From Halomonas qaidamensis (GTDB lineage Bacteria; Pseudomonadota; Gammaproteobacteria; Pseudomonadales; Halomonadaceae): a stretch of DNA of 64,000 nucleotides. The stretch spans positions 3,348,001 to 3,412,000 of the forward strand of contig NZ_CP080627.1 in assembly GCF_025917315.1 (NCBI RefSeq). The letters run 5' to 3'. Of this stretch, positions 8,464 to 17,148 are shown piece by piece. The position numbers and the translations under genes were made by a program. Under the pieces are notes generated by a model that was not told the DNA's origin, did not search any database, and was given only the letters and a program-made list of their open reading frames with translations. The stretch's first letter is position 1, and the number at the start of each line of letters is the position of its first letter.

Positions 8464-9357
8464 GTGAATCTATGGCTATGGGCGTCTAGTATTTTCATCG
8501 CCAGCATACTGGTCGCTATACTCTTTCACTGTTTTCATCAGCGCTTGCGCCAACAGCTTACCCCCGCCCATGAAGCCGTGATTGATGGAGAGAATACATA
8601 CTCTCCCAATCGACAAACCATACGTTTTACGACGATGAATGGGCTCACATTAGAAGGATGGTGGTTTACCACGACGCATGAGCAAAAGGGACATGCGATA
8701 TTAACCCATGGCTGGGGTTCTAATCGTACTGCCCTTCTACCGTTAGTTCCCGTATTGCTGGCGGCCGGATGGAATGTATTGGCATTTGACGTGCGCAATC
8801 ATGGCAATAGTGATGAGGATACCTTCTCCTCAATGCCTCGTTTTGCAGAGGATATTGACGCTGCACTCGCCTGGTTACATAGCAACTATGATCGTCGTGC
8901 TACGGCACTGATTGGTCATTCAGTAGGGGCTGCTGCCACGCTGCTAGCTGCGTCACGCCGAAGCGATATAACCGCTGTTGTTAGTATTTCGAGCTTTGCT
9001 CATCCAGCAGACATGATGAAGCGATGGTTAGCAGAAAAAGGCATCCCCTTTTTTCCCCTAGGCTGGTACGTACTTCACTATGTGGAGCGAGTGATTGGAT
9101 ATCGGTTCGATGCTATTGCTCCACTGCATACATTAGCGCACATCTCTTGCCCTGTACTGTTAGTGCATGGCGACAGTGATTGCGTAATACCTCAAACAGA
9201 CGCTTATAAATTGGCGAACCAAGGGGGTAACGCTGTTCTGCGTTTAGTGCGTGGAGGGCACGACTTAACACCAAGCATGACGCAGCACAGTGATGAACTG
9301 GTGGCATTTTTACAGGCATCTGTCGCTTCGAAGGAAGCGATGTGCCTCGCAAGTTAG
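8464..9357 (+). CDS. Membrane-anchored alpha/beta hydrolase
   Basis: The GTG start is supported by AAGGA nine bases upstream. The 297-residue product has an N-terminal hydrophobic anchor (residues 3-22). The alpha/beta-hydrolase core shows the oxyanion region HGWGSNR, the nucleophile elbow GHSVGA (Ser), the acid strand LLVHGDSDCVIP (Asp) and the catalytic His in RGGHDLT. The substrate is unknown; the family includes esterases, lipases and peptidases. It lies 25 bp after the ankyrin gene on the same strand and could be the last member of the cyd operon. Confidence 0.85.
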   Translation: MNLWLWASSIFIASILVAILFHCFHQRLRQQLTPAHEAVIDGENTYSPNRQTIRFTTMNGLTLEGWWFTTTHEQKGHAILTHGWGSNRTALLPLVPVLLAAGWNVLAFDVRNHGNSDEDTFSSMPRFAEDIDAALAWLHSNYDRRATALIGHSVGAAATLLAASRRSDITAVVSISSFAHPADMMKRWLAEKGIPFFPLGWYVLHYVERVIGYRFDAIAPLHTLAHISCPVLLVHGDSDCVIPQTDAYKLANQGGNAVLRLVRGGHDLTPSMTQHSDELVAFLQASVASKEAMCLAS

Positions 9358-9403
9358 CCTTCAGTTCATCACTTTCTTGCTAACGTACTATCTACACCCA
9401 TTA

Positions 9404-10870
9404 TCAGTCGCCTGGGCCACATTCCATGCAACGCTCAGTAATGCTTGGCCCTTGCTTTAGATTAGCCTGCAAATCACGCAGCCCCGACCTTACGCCTTCT
9501 TCAATAACAGGATGATAAAAGGGCATTGCCAACATTTGGCTAACGGTCAGCTTTTGCTCTAAGGCCCAGGCAAGCAAGTGGGCAATATGCTCCGCGCGAG
9601 GCCCTAACATTTCAGCCCCTAAAAAGAGCCCGCTGCCGTGCTCTGCGTAAAGCGCTAAATAGCCATGGTTTTCACCCATTACGAGCGCCCTGCCTTGGTC
9701 GTCAAACGACACGCCGCCTTCGGCAATACAGTCACACCCGCCGTAGCGCGCCTCTAGCGCTGCACGGCTCTCCCCCACAATGGCCATTTGCGGCTCGGTA
9801 AACACCACCGCGAGCGGCACATTACGCTGCCCCACTTGCACATCATCTAGGCGGGCGGCATTGCGTCCGGCAATTTTGCCTTCGGTGATCGCTTCATGGA
9901 GTAGCGGAACGGACTGGTTGGCATCGCCCGCGATGAAGATAGGGCTATGTGTGTTGTCCTGAGCTAAACACTGCGTGGTGAAACGATTAAACCGAGGAAC
10001 ACCACGCTCATCTAGCGCTATGCCTGCTTTCTCGATATCCAGCTGATCGACGTTAGGCTTACGTCCTGTTGCGGCTAGCACGTAGTCAAATATTTCCGTG
10101 ATTTTTTGTCCGCTGTCCCGCTCATAGAAGGTAATGGCGACGCCATCGCCTTGGTGCTCAACCTGCTCAATGGTGGCATCAGGGTCTAGGTAGAGCTCTC
10201 GATTGAATGTTTCATCGGCCAGTTGCCTAAGCTTGTCAGACTGAAACGGCCCCACAGCACCGCCAACACCAAAGGTACGTGTGCGCACACCTAATCGACT
10301 AAGCGCCTGCCCTAGCTCCATTCCAATAACGCCCGGCCCCACCACCGCTACGGAGGCTGGCAGCGCATCCCAATCAAACACATCATCATTGATGATTAAG
10401 CGGTCTCCAGCCCCTTCCAGCAAACGTGGCCACGTTGGTCGAGAGCCGGTGGCAATGATAATGGCGTTGGCTGTCAGTTGGGTATGGTCACCAATGGCGA
10501 GCGTGTGTGGGTCGATAAACCGCGCGTGCCCCTGCAGGCGGTGTGACTCGGGAATCGACTTCATGGAGGACAACACATTGCCAACGAAGCGGTCGCGCTC
10601 GCCTCTAACCCGAGCCATCACCGCATGCCCGTCAACCGCCACCTCGTTAATGGTGACACCGAACATTCCTGCATTTCGAGCGCTGTGGGCCGTGTTTGCA
10701 GCTGCGATCAGTAGCTTAGAGGGCATGCACCCCACCCGAGCACACGTGGTGCCATACGCACCGGACTCTATTAAGACAACATCATCGGTGTGCTTACGCG
10801 CAGCATGCCAAGCACTAAGCCCAGCGCTGCCCGCACCAATAATGGCGACCTTCGTTTGCTGTTGTTGCAT
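9404..10870 (-). CDS. Class I pyridine nucleotide-disulfide oxidoreductase (dihydrolipoamide dehydrogenase-like)
   Basis: A 488-residue flavoprotein. It begins with the FAD-binding fold (VAIIGAGSAGLSA) and has the redox-active disulfide motif TTCARVGCMPSK. A central NAD(P)H-binding Rossmann segment reads VAVVGPGVIGMELGQ, a second FAD contact reads IFIAGDA, and the dimer-interface base motif reads FYHPVIEEG. All catalytic features of dihydrolipoyl dehydrogenases and related reductases are present. No 2-oxoacid dehydrogenase subunits are adjacent. It instead lies beside a persulfide-dioxygenase-like hydrolase and a peroxiredoxin on the same strand, so a role in reducing a low-molecular-weight thiol or persulfide is plausible but inferred. 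The C-terminal tail ends CMECGPGD, two extra Cys that could extend the relay. Confidence 0.88.
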   Translation of the reverse strand: MQQQQTKVAIIGAGSAGLSAWHAARKHTDDVVLIESGAYGTTCARVGCMPSKLLIAAANTAHSARNAGMFGVTINEVAVDGHAVMARVRGERDRFVGNVLSSMKSIPESHRLQGHARFIDPHTLAIGDHTQLTANAIIIATGSRPTWPRLLEGAGDRLIINDDVFDWDALPASVAVVGPGVIGMELGQALSRLGVRTRTFGVGGAVGPFQSDKLRQLADETFNRELYLDPDATIEQVEHQGDGVAITFYERDSGQKITEIFDYVLAATGRKPNVDQLDIEKAGIALDERGVPRFNRFTTQCLAQDNTHSPIFIAGDANQSVPLLHEAITEGKIAGRNAARLDDVQVGQRNVPLAVVFTEPQMAIVGESRAALEARYGGCDCIAEGGVSFDDQGRALVMGENHGYLALYAEHGSGLFLGAEMLGPRAEHIAHLLAWALEQKLTVSQMLAMPFYHPVIEEGVRSGLRDLQANLKQGPSITERCMECGPGD

Positions 10871-11040
10871 AACGCGTGTTCCTCTTCCTTCAGCACAGTA
10901 TGTTTAAGCGGCGGGTAAAGGGCGGCCGACACGGGGTATTAAAAACACTCACAGAAACATCATTAGTCACTGTGTTAGGCGCGCACAGTAAACTAGCAAG
11001 TCGCCCCACTCGCCGACTTAAGGGAACGAATCTCGAAACG

Positions 11041-11949
11041 TTAATCCCAAGCAGCTCCCTCCAGCGCATCCAGTGGAATTTTTAAATAACGCTTACCGTT
11101 GGCCTCTGGCTCTGGCAATCGGCCACCTCGGGCGTTCACCTGCAAAGAGTGCAGGATTAGCTTAGGCATCGGTAGTTCGCTATCACGTTTATGACGTAAA
11201 GCGACATAGTCCGTTTCACTGACACCTGCTAGATGCGGGTTGCAATCGCGTTGCTCCGCCACCGTACTTTCCCACTGAGGCTCTCGACCATCGGGCATAT
11301 AATCATGGCCGGTAAACAAGCGAGTAGCGGCTGGAAGCGCCAGAATTTGCTGAATAGACGCCCATAGCACGCTGGCATCTCCGCCGGGAAAGTCCGCTCG
11401 TGCAGTGCCGAAATCAGGTTGAAAGAGCGTATCGTGAACAAATGCCGCATCGCCGATCACATACGTAATAGACGCAAGCGTATGGCCTGGGGAGTACATA
11501 ACTCGAGCCTTTAGCTCGCCAATTGTGAATGTATCGCCTTCGGCAAACAACGTATCCCACTGGCGTCCATCGGTGGGCATATCAGGCCAGTGGTAAATCT
11601 CTTTCCACAGCGCCTGCACCTTGGTGACGTGCTGGCCAATCGCCGTTGGAGCGCCGGTTTTTTCTTTCAAATATTGTGCTGCAGAGAAGTGATCAGCATG
11701 AGGATGGGTATCCAGTATCCACACCACTGATAAACCTTTTTTATTGATATAGGCCAGCAATTCGTCAGCATGGTGGGTCGCCGTTGCCCCTGATTTCTCA
11801 TCAAAATCTAAGACAGGGTCGATAATGGCACACTGCTTCGTTACGGGGTCACTGACCACGTACTGGACGCTAAAGGTGCGCGGATCAAAAAAACCGGCAA
11901 CATCAGGCGTCCCCATGGCGGTATGATCAGAATGCGCAAAGATATTCAT
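11041..11949 (-). CDS. Metallo-beta-lactamase-fold hydrolase, persulfide dioxygenase/Blh-like
   Basis: A 302-residue MBL-fold protein with the metal signature THPHADH (HxHxDH), a second metal His in SPGHT, the HDTLFQPDFGTARADFPGG segment and the distal GHDY. The DTLFxxDxGTxRxDFPGG block is typical of ETHE1/Blh-type enzymes, which use one Fe(II) to oxidise glutathione persulfide to sulfite. A clear AGGGAG ribosome-binding site supports the ATG at 11949. It lies between a disulfide reductase and a peroxiredoxin, and two sulfurtransferase copies occur elsewhere in the window. A part in sulfide/persulfide handling is therefore likely. Confidence 0.85.
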   Translation of the reverse strand: MNIFAHSDHTAMGTPDVAGFFDPRTFSVQYVVSDPVTKQCAIIDPVLDFDEKSGATATHHADELLAYINKKGLSVVWILDTHPHADHFSAAQYLKEKTGAPTAIGQHVTKVQALWKEIYHWPDMPTDGRQWDTLFAEGDTFTIGELKARVMYSPGHTLASITYVIGDAAFVHDTLFQPDFGTARADFPGGDASVLWASIQQILALPAATRLFTGHDYMPDGREPQWESTVAEQRDCNPHLAGVSETDYVALRHKRDSELPMPKLILHSLQVNARGGRLPEPEANGKRYLKIPLDALEGAAWD

Positions 11950-12028
11950 GCGTTATTCTCCCTAAGATTGGCTGAAAAGCGGCGTAATGACTGACCGTAG
12001 TCAGCCATTTGCTCATCATCAACAGCGG

Positions 12029-12676
12029 TTAAACGGATTTCTTGCAGAAGTACCAGTCGGTGTATTCGTAGCCTTCTGATTGACGAGCCTCAGCATCGTG
12101 AGTCGTGTGGGGAGGCGGCACGATAACGGGTTGACCCGGCAACCAAGCTTCAGGCGTTGCAACGCCATGCTCGTCACTGGTTTGTAATGACTTAACCAAG
12201 CGAAGCACTTCCTCTACGGAGCGGCCATTACTCATTGGGTAGTACAGCATCGCCCGCAAAACGCCTTCTGGATCAATTACAAAGGTGGCACGTACCGCCG
12301 CTGTATCACTAGCGCCTGGCTGAATCATGCCGTAGGCGTTGGCCACTTTCATGCTCAAATCAGCAATGATCGGGAAGGTAATCTCAACACCAAAGTTCTC
12401 CTTGATGCTGCGGGTCCATGCGATATGCGAATGGATACTGTCGATAGACAACCCCAGTAACTCTGTATTCACCGCGTTGAACTGATCAGCGTAGTTTGCA
12501 AAGGCCGAAAACTCTGTGGTGCATACCGGCGTAAAATCAGACGGATGGGCAAAAAGAACTAGCCACTTCCCACGATAGTCACTTAACGACTTTTCACCGT
12601 GTGTTGTTTTAGCCGTGAAATCCGGAGCCGGACGGTTAATCTGGGGCATAACGGGCTGAATAGTATCGTTCGACAT
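12029..12676 (-). CDS. Peroxiredoxin of the Prx6/1-Cys type
   Basis: The frame runs to 12697, but AGGA seven bases before the ATG at 12676 decides that start, giving 215 residues. The N-terminal thioredoxin-fold domain carries the peroxidatic-Cys motif PSDFTPVCTTEF (Pro, Thr and Cys of PxxxTxxC). A C-terminal extension is typical of Prx6-like enzymes (YYPMSNGRSVEEVLR; GQPVIVPPPH). It reduces H2O2 and organic peroxides in the cytosol. A further Cys near the C-terminus (WYFCKK) might serve as a resolving or reducing contact. An OxyR-like site lies about 70 bp upstream, fitting peroxide induction. Confidence 0.92.
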   Translation of the reverse strand: MSNDTIQPVMPQINRPAPDFTAKTTHGEKSLSDYRGKWLVLFAHPSDFTPVCTTEFSAFANYADQFNAVNTELLGLSIDSIHSHIAWTRSIKENFGVEITFPIIADLSMKVANAYGMIQPGASDTAAVRATFVIDPEGVLRAMLYYPMSNGRSVEEVLRLVKSLQTSDEHGVATPEAWLPGQPVIVPPPHTTHDAEARQSEGYEYTDWYFCKKSV

Positions 12677-12743
12677 CATCAATTCCTGTAGGATCAAATC
12701 TATTTGCAGGAATAACGATAGCTCATTTTGTTATATATAGCGA

Positions 12744-12780
12744 ATAGACACGCCCTATTGCTGCAATAGAGATGCTCGTC
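12744..12780 (-). promoter_or_regulatory. Candidate OxyR-binding site upstream of the peroxiredoxin gene
   Basis: The OxyR consensus is four tetranucleotides ATAG-N7-CTAT-N7-ATAG-N7-CTAT. Here ATAG (12744-12747), CTAT (12755-12758) and ATAG (12766-12769) match exactly with the correct seven-base gaps; only the fourth element (CGTC, 12777-12780) deviates. It lies 68 bp upstream of the peroxiredoxin start, on the side expected for activation. Confidence 0.55.
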
Positions 12781-13376
12781 TCCAGCATGCACTACGGCTA
12801 ACGTCTTTTTACCTATCAAATGCAGCCAGCACAGATCCAGCCTTGCTAAAGCCTAGTCAAATGGAGCTAACATAGCTTTTTTAGTAGAAATAACGCTGCT
12901 GTGAAGATGGTTGGAGAAGCATCTCATAACGATACCTACCACAGACAAAAATTTAGCGCATGCTGATGCGGGACTTTTAGCGTGGGTATTAATCGATACT
13001 AAGGTGTGTCTAAATGCCTCATGCAAAAAACTTATGTATGCCCTAAGCTTCCTAAAGAGAAAATAATATTATTTCCTTAGGTCATTTTGGCCTTAATATC
13101 GAACGTCTTACGAAAAGCACTATGGTCGAGATAGTAAATCTTTTTTTCAGTGCCGTGCTAGCTCTTAGTAGCATGAGCTAATAGTAGGCGTAGATACCTA
13201 CAAAGTAACCAAGTAACCCACAGATTGGCTTTCGATAGGAATAATATGTACGGCGCTGTAGAGAGTGAGTCGCTATTATTTTTTAGGGAGACTAAGCAGA
13301 CGCCTTGCTTATTCTATCCCTATCAATAGAACGTAATTCAGCATTAGTACTTATTTTATGATAAGGAGATGATCGC
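12781..13376. other. Gene-free stretch between divergent peroxiredoxin and Dps genes
   Basis: About 600 bp without a convincing coding frame. AT content is raised towards the right end. A TAGCTC...GAGCTA inverted repeat occurs around 13155-13180, and the Dps ribosome-binding site AAGGAG ends eight bases before 13377. The length suggests a long leader or decayed sequence; no second OxyR-type array was found in front of dps. Confidence 0.4.
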
Positions 13377-13850
13377 ATGAGCAGTAACAATACTATTGGC
13401 CTGAAAAAAGCTAGTGCTAGTCAGGTGGCCAAGAAGCTCAACGAGCTACTTGCTAACTATCAAATTTTCTATATGAACGTGCGTGGATATCATTGGAATG
13501 TAAAAGGTCGTCAGTTTTTTCAGCTTCATGAGAAATTTGAGGAGCTTTACACAGACCTGCTAACTAAGGTCGATGAAGTTGCTGAGCGCATTCTCACTCT
13601 TGGCCACCAACCAGTACATGCCTACAGTGATTACGTCAAAATTGCCAAGATCCAAGAGGATAAAAATGTCCAAGACGGCGAGACATGCGTACGTGGGGTA
13701 CTCCAGGGCTATCAGGTCTTAATTGAGCTACAGCGTGAGCTTCTATCATTGGCTTCAAATGCTGAGGATGAAGGAACAGCTGCCCAAGCCGGTGACTATA
13801 TCCGCGAGCAGGAAAAGACCGTGTGGATGCTTACTTCTCACCTCTCGTAG
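13377..13850 (+). CDS. dps: Dps-family DNA-binding/iron-storage miniferritin
   Basis: A 157-residue four-helix protein. The family's inter-subunit ferroxidase site is visible in the first helix as RGYHWNVKG (His), followed by FFQLHEKFEELYTDLLTKVDEVAERI, quoted here by its key His, Glu and Asp positions near residues 47-64. Dps dodecamers oxidise Fe(II) with H2O2 and store it, protecting DNA. A strong AAGGAG Shine-Dalgarno precedes the ATG. It lies on the other side of a shared upstream region from the peroxiredoxin gene, so both may belong to the peroxide response. Confidence 0.9.
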   Translation: MSSNNTIGLKKASASQVAKKLNELLANYQIFYMNVRGYHWNVKGRQFFQLHEKFEELYTDLLTKVDEVAERILTLGHQPVHAYSDYVKIAKIQEDKNVQDGETCVRGVLQGYQVLIELQRELLSLASNAEDEGTAAQAGDYIREQEKTVWMLTSHLS

Positions 13851-13864
13851 TAAAAGTAAAAATT

Positions 13865-13907
13865 GATCACAACCACGCCCGACTCAATATTTTTCGTGGT
13901 TGTGGTC
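13865..13907. terminator. Long hairpin after the dps gene
   Basis: A 13-bp stem (13865-13877 with 13895-13907, one G-T pair, core CACAACCACG/CGTGGTTGTG) encloses a 17-base loop and begins 14 bp after the dps stop codon. There is no T-tract on the plus side, so it may act as an mRNA-stabilising or Rho-associated structure. Confidence 0.5.
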
Positions 13908-14040
13908 GAAGAAAGGTAAGACTGTAAGATTAAAAGCAATGAGGATTATCACCTCATGCTAGAAACCTTTATTAATTTATAAAAAATAGCTGTTAACCTA
14001 TTAATGGAAACTAGAGTGAATTTTTCAATGGGGAAATAAA

Positions 14041-15006
14041 ATGAATTCTAGCGTTCACGCTTCTCGACTACAAAACTTTCCAATCTCATGGTTTTCTCTT
14101 ATTATGGGAATGACAGGATTTACTATTGCTTGGCACCGAGCAGAATCCTTGTTCAATATTACAATAAAAATTAGCCCAATTCTTCTTACCACCACTTTAG
14201 TCATTTTTGTTGTCTTGCTAGCACTTTATATTACTAAAATAGCAAAGTATCCAAGCCAGGTTAAATCTGAACTTTCTCACCCCATAAAGCTTAACTTTTT
14301 TCCAACTATATCTATTGGAATAATATTATTAAGCATTGCTTTTTTGCCATACAGCAACCGAGCTTCCTTCATTTTATGGTGTGTTGGTGTAGTACTTCAT
14401 CTTGGTTTCACGCTGTATGTTCTATCAGCTTGGTTGCATCAGACCCATTTTGAAGTTACCCATATAAACCCAGCTTGGTTTATTCCTATCGTGGGAAACA
14501 TTCTTGTACCTATTGCTGGCATAGAGCATGCATCACTTGAACTTTCATGGTTTTTCTTCAGCATCGGGCTTATTTTCTGGGGTGTACTTCTGACCATCAT
14601 TTTCTATCGAATGTTCTTTCACCAGCCCTTGCCCGCCAAGCTGCTGCCTACGTTATTCATCCTAATTGCACCACCAGCGGTGGGATCCATGTCGTGGTTT
14701 CAACTGGTAGGGGAAATCAACGCATTTGGCCGTATCCTCTATTATATCGCTCTATTTCTTACCTTAATGCTACTAACTCAAACAACGCGATTTATAAAGC
14801 TTGATTTTTTCTTATCCTGGTGGGCTTATTCATTCCCAATGGCAGCTATTACCATTGCTAGTTTTTTGATGTTTGAACAGCTACAACTACCATTTTTTAA
14901 AGTGCTAAGTCTCAGTCTTTTGGGGTTATTAACACTTTTGATTAGCATGCTTACAATAAAGACTTTCCAAGCTGTACGTATACGGTCAATCTGTGTTGAA
15001 GATTAA
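14041..15006 (+). CDS. TehA/SLAC1-family (TDT) membrane transporter or anion channel
   Basis: A 321-residue protein made almost entirely of membrane helices, about ten. It starts with the family-typical PISWFSLIMGMTGFTIAW, and NPAWFIPIVGNILVP and PPAVGSMSW match conserved positions of the tellurite-resistance/dicarboxylate transporter family (TehA, SLAC1). Members conduct anions or export sulfite, malate or tellurite. The gene is clearly richer in A and T than its neighbours and is flanked on its right by IS30 and response-regulator remnants, which suggests horizontal acquisition. The ATG follows a GGGGAAATAAA purine-rich site. Confidence 0.85.
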   Translation: MNSSVHASRLQNFPISWFSLIMGMTGFTIAWHRAESLFNITIKISPILLTTTLVIFVVLLALYITKIAKYPSQVKSELSHPIKLNFFPTISIGIILLSIAFLPYSNRASFILWCVGVVLHLGFTLYVLSAWLHQTHFEVTHINPAWFIPIVGNILVPIAGIEHASLELSWFFFSIGLIFWGVLLTIIFYRMFFHQPLPAKLLPTLFILIAPPAVGSMSWFQLVGEINAFGRILYYIALFLTLMLLTQTTRFIKLDFFLSWWAYSFPMAAITIASFLMFEQLQLPFFKVLSLSLLGLLTLLISMLTIKTFQAVRIRSICVED

Positions 15007-15109
15007 AATAAACGACATCACAGCCATATTAGCGATAGCGGGCTTCAGCGCCGTCTTGAGCCGAATACTGACATACTGACGCCCGCCCACCTGCAAAAGC
15101 ATGGTCTAT

Positions 15110-15395
15110 GATCATGAGACGCGAAATGACTCATCATGTAGAAATCACCCAAAAAAACCGGCTTCGCCATTTGTTTTTACGATCCACATAAACCGTGGCA
15201 ACGGAGCCCATAAGAGAGTATTGATGGCTCTATTCGCCAATATTTACCGAAAGGAACTGATCTCTGTGTGTAACCTAGGGCGAGCTAGATGAGATTGCTT
15301 TCGAGCTGAATATACGCACCCACAAATACTTTGAACCCGAAATATCCAATGGAAGTGAAGAGCGAGCTAATGGCTAAGCACCGTGAAAGTCCAAT
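15110..15395 (+). mobile_element. IS30-family transposase remnant (C-terminal part, frameshifted)
   Basis: Read across frameshifts and in-frame stops, the stretch gives EMTHHVEITQ, then FYDPHKPWQRS, SIDGSIRQYLPKGTDL and DEIAFELNIR. This is the order of the last catalytic segment of IS30-family transposases (TGxxxYFxDPxxPWQRGxNENxNGLIRQYLPKGTDLS...LNxRPRK). Damage includes an extra A in the poly-A run near 15150 and stop codons after SP and TDLCV. The N-terminal half and the inverted repeats are absent. Confidence 0.75.
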
Positions 15396-15471
15396 CCACC
15401 CGCTATTTAATAATGTGTGTTGCAATCAGAGTTTGCATCCGCCCCGGTAAAACGTTTTAGGGTGGCTAGCA

Positions 15472-15771
15472 ATGTGCCGAAAATGCGCATCTACCCAATT
15501 TATATTGCTTAACCTCAATATACCAAGAATGGATAAATTTGCCTTTTTTGAGCAAGCTAATAATCACAAAATGTTACGATCGATTCCTGCAGTGTTATTA
15601 GCCGCATCAGCTTTACAAGGAAATGTTGATAGTAATAAGCCACTTAGGAGGGCTGGGCGGACTATACGGTTAAGTTGATCAACATCGCTGACGCTACTCG
15701 TTACATGCAACAGCTGCATGGATGCTTGTTAAATTTGGTAAAGTGGCTCAATCATAGCAATTTTTCTTAGG
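15472..15771 (+). pseudogene. Decayed Rcp1-like response regulator receiver domain
   Basis: Codons from 15472 read FILLNLNIPRMD and then RSIPAVLLAAS, matching the phosphoacceptor strand and the following strand of single-domain response regulators. The acceptor Asp is replaced by Asn (LLNLN for LLDLN). Near 15640-15651 the frame shifts, and a second frame continues GWADYTVKLINIADATRYMQQLHG, quoted here by its ends GWADYTVK and RYMQQLHG, which matches the Lys-Pro region and last helix. It resembles the intact regulator at 21470-21901, so it may be an ancestral paralogue at the border of the same signalling operon. Confidence 0.65.
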
Positions 15772-15780
15772 TTACATTTT

Positions 15781-17109
15781 ATGCAAAAGCTCTCCATCAT
15801 CTTGGTTGAGGATGAGCCAGGCGACGCTGGCTTAATTCGCTATAACCTAAAGTTCAGCGGTGGGGAGCACGATTTCCACTGGGTCACTAGTCTCGAAGAA
15901 CTCGACACGCATCTTAGAGCAATGACAGCTGCTCCTGACGTTATTCTCCTCGACTTGAATTTACCTGATTCAAGCGGGCTTGCTACTGTCTCACGCTGCA
16001 AGGCAATGGCTCGCGAGACCCCTATTGTGGTGTTAACTGGCCACGATGATATGGATTTCTCTCTTCAAGCCTTAGAGGCCGGCGCCCAAGACTATCTGAT
16101 CAAAAACGACATAGCGGCAGCCGCCCTTGTACGTGCTATACGCTACGCAATGGAGCGACACCAGCTAGAACGGCGCTTACAAGAATCTGAACAGCTGACG
16201 ATGGCCGCTATTGAAGGCGGCAACCTTGGCATTTGGGAGTGGAACTTAAAAACAGATGCCTGCTATACCAGCGAGCGACTGCTGAATAATCTTGGGTTCG
16301 ATGCTGACGACGAAACCGTACCGCAAACGTTAGCGCAGTGGGTGGTACGCGCGCACCCTGATGATGCAGCCTCTATCAACCTAGCACTCGAACGCCATGT
16401 TAATGGAGAGGAGAAGCGTTACCAAAGCGAATTCCGTGTGAAACACAAGCTAGGACACTGGGTCTGGGTATTCGAATCTGGTCATTTGATTAGCTGGGAT
16501 GCAGGAGGGAATCCGGAGCGTGTGGTCGGTATCCAGCAAGATATCACCTCACGTAAAGACATGGAGGAACAGCTGCGCAACCTGGCTATGCATGACCCAC
16601 TAACAGGGCTTTTCAACCGACGTAGTTTCATGGAAGCCATGGACAGCGAATACGGCCGTGTCAAACGGAGTGCCAATTATCACACCACTATTTTAATGCT
16701 GGATATTGACTACTTTAAGTCCGTTAACGACACCTATGGCCATTCAGCAGGCGATGACATTCTCAAAGCCTTTGCCCATACAATCGCCGATAAGCTGCGT
16801 GAAAACGATGTATTCGGTCGTTTAGGTGGTGAAGAATTTGCTATTTTACTTCCCGATACGGGTTATGACGGCGGCACTCATGTAGCAGAAAAAGTACGCG
16901 CCGTCGTTGAAGCCATGCGCGTGCAGTCAGGGGAAGAAGTCATTGGTGTCACTACCAGCATTGGTGTCGCCCTGCTATCTACTGACGACAAGCGGCCTGA
17001 TGGCGCCATCGCCCGTGCAGATGCGGCGCTTTATCGCGCCAAACAGAGCGGCCGCAATCGCGTTGAACATGATGAAGGTACAACTGACGCGCCAACAGCG
17101 CCGGCATAA
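15781..17109 (+). CDS. Response regulator with PAS and GGDEF output (diguanylate cyclase)
   Basis: A 442-residue protein with a receiver domain (1-125; acidic pair E10/D11, acceptor Asp58 in ILLDLNLPD, Lys in YLIKND), a PAS/PAC domain (about 135-270) and a GGDEF domain (about 275-440). The catalytic signature is intact as GGEEF (about residues 349-353), preceded at the correct five-residue spacing by an RxxD inhibitory site (REND). It should therefore make c-di-GMP and be product-inhibited. It is the first gene of a four-gene same-strand cluster with two membrane histidine kinases and a single-domain regulator, which are its most likely phosphodonors. Confidence 0.92.
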   Translation: MQKLSIILVEDEPGDAGLIRYNLKFSGGEHDFHWVTSLEELDTHLRAMTAAPDVILLDLNLPDSSGLATVSRCKAMARETPIVVLTGHDDMDFSLQALEAGAQDYLIKNDIAAAALVRAIRYAMERHQLERRLQESEQLTMAAIEGGNLGIWEWNLKTDACYTSERLLNNLGFDADDETVPQTLAQWVVRAHPDDAASINLALERHVNGEEKRYQSEFRVKHKLGHWVWVFESGHLISWDAGGNPERVVGIQQDITSRKDMEEQLRNLAMHDPLTGLFNRRSFMEAMDSEYGRVKRSANYHTTILMLDIDYFKSVNDTYGHSAGDDILKAFAHTIADKLRENDVFGRLGGEEFAILLPDTGYDGGTHVAEKVRAVVEAMRVQSGEEVIGVTTSIGVALLSTDDKRPDGAIARADAALYRAKQSGRNRVEHDEGTTDAPTAPA

Positions 17110-17148
17110 CACATTGATATTGCACCTTGACACATCGAAGGACACCTC

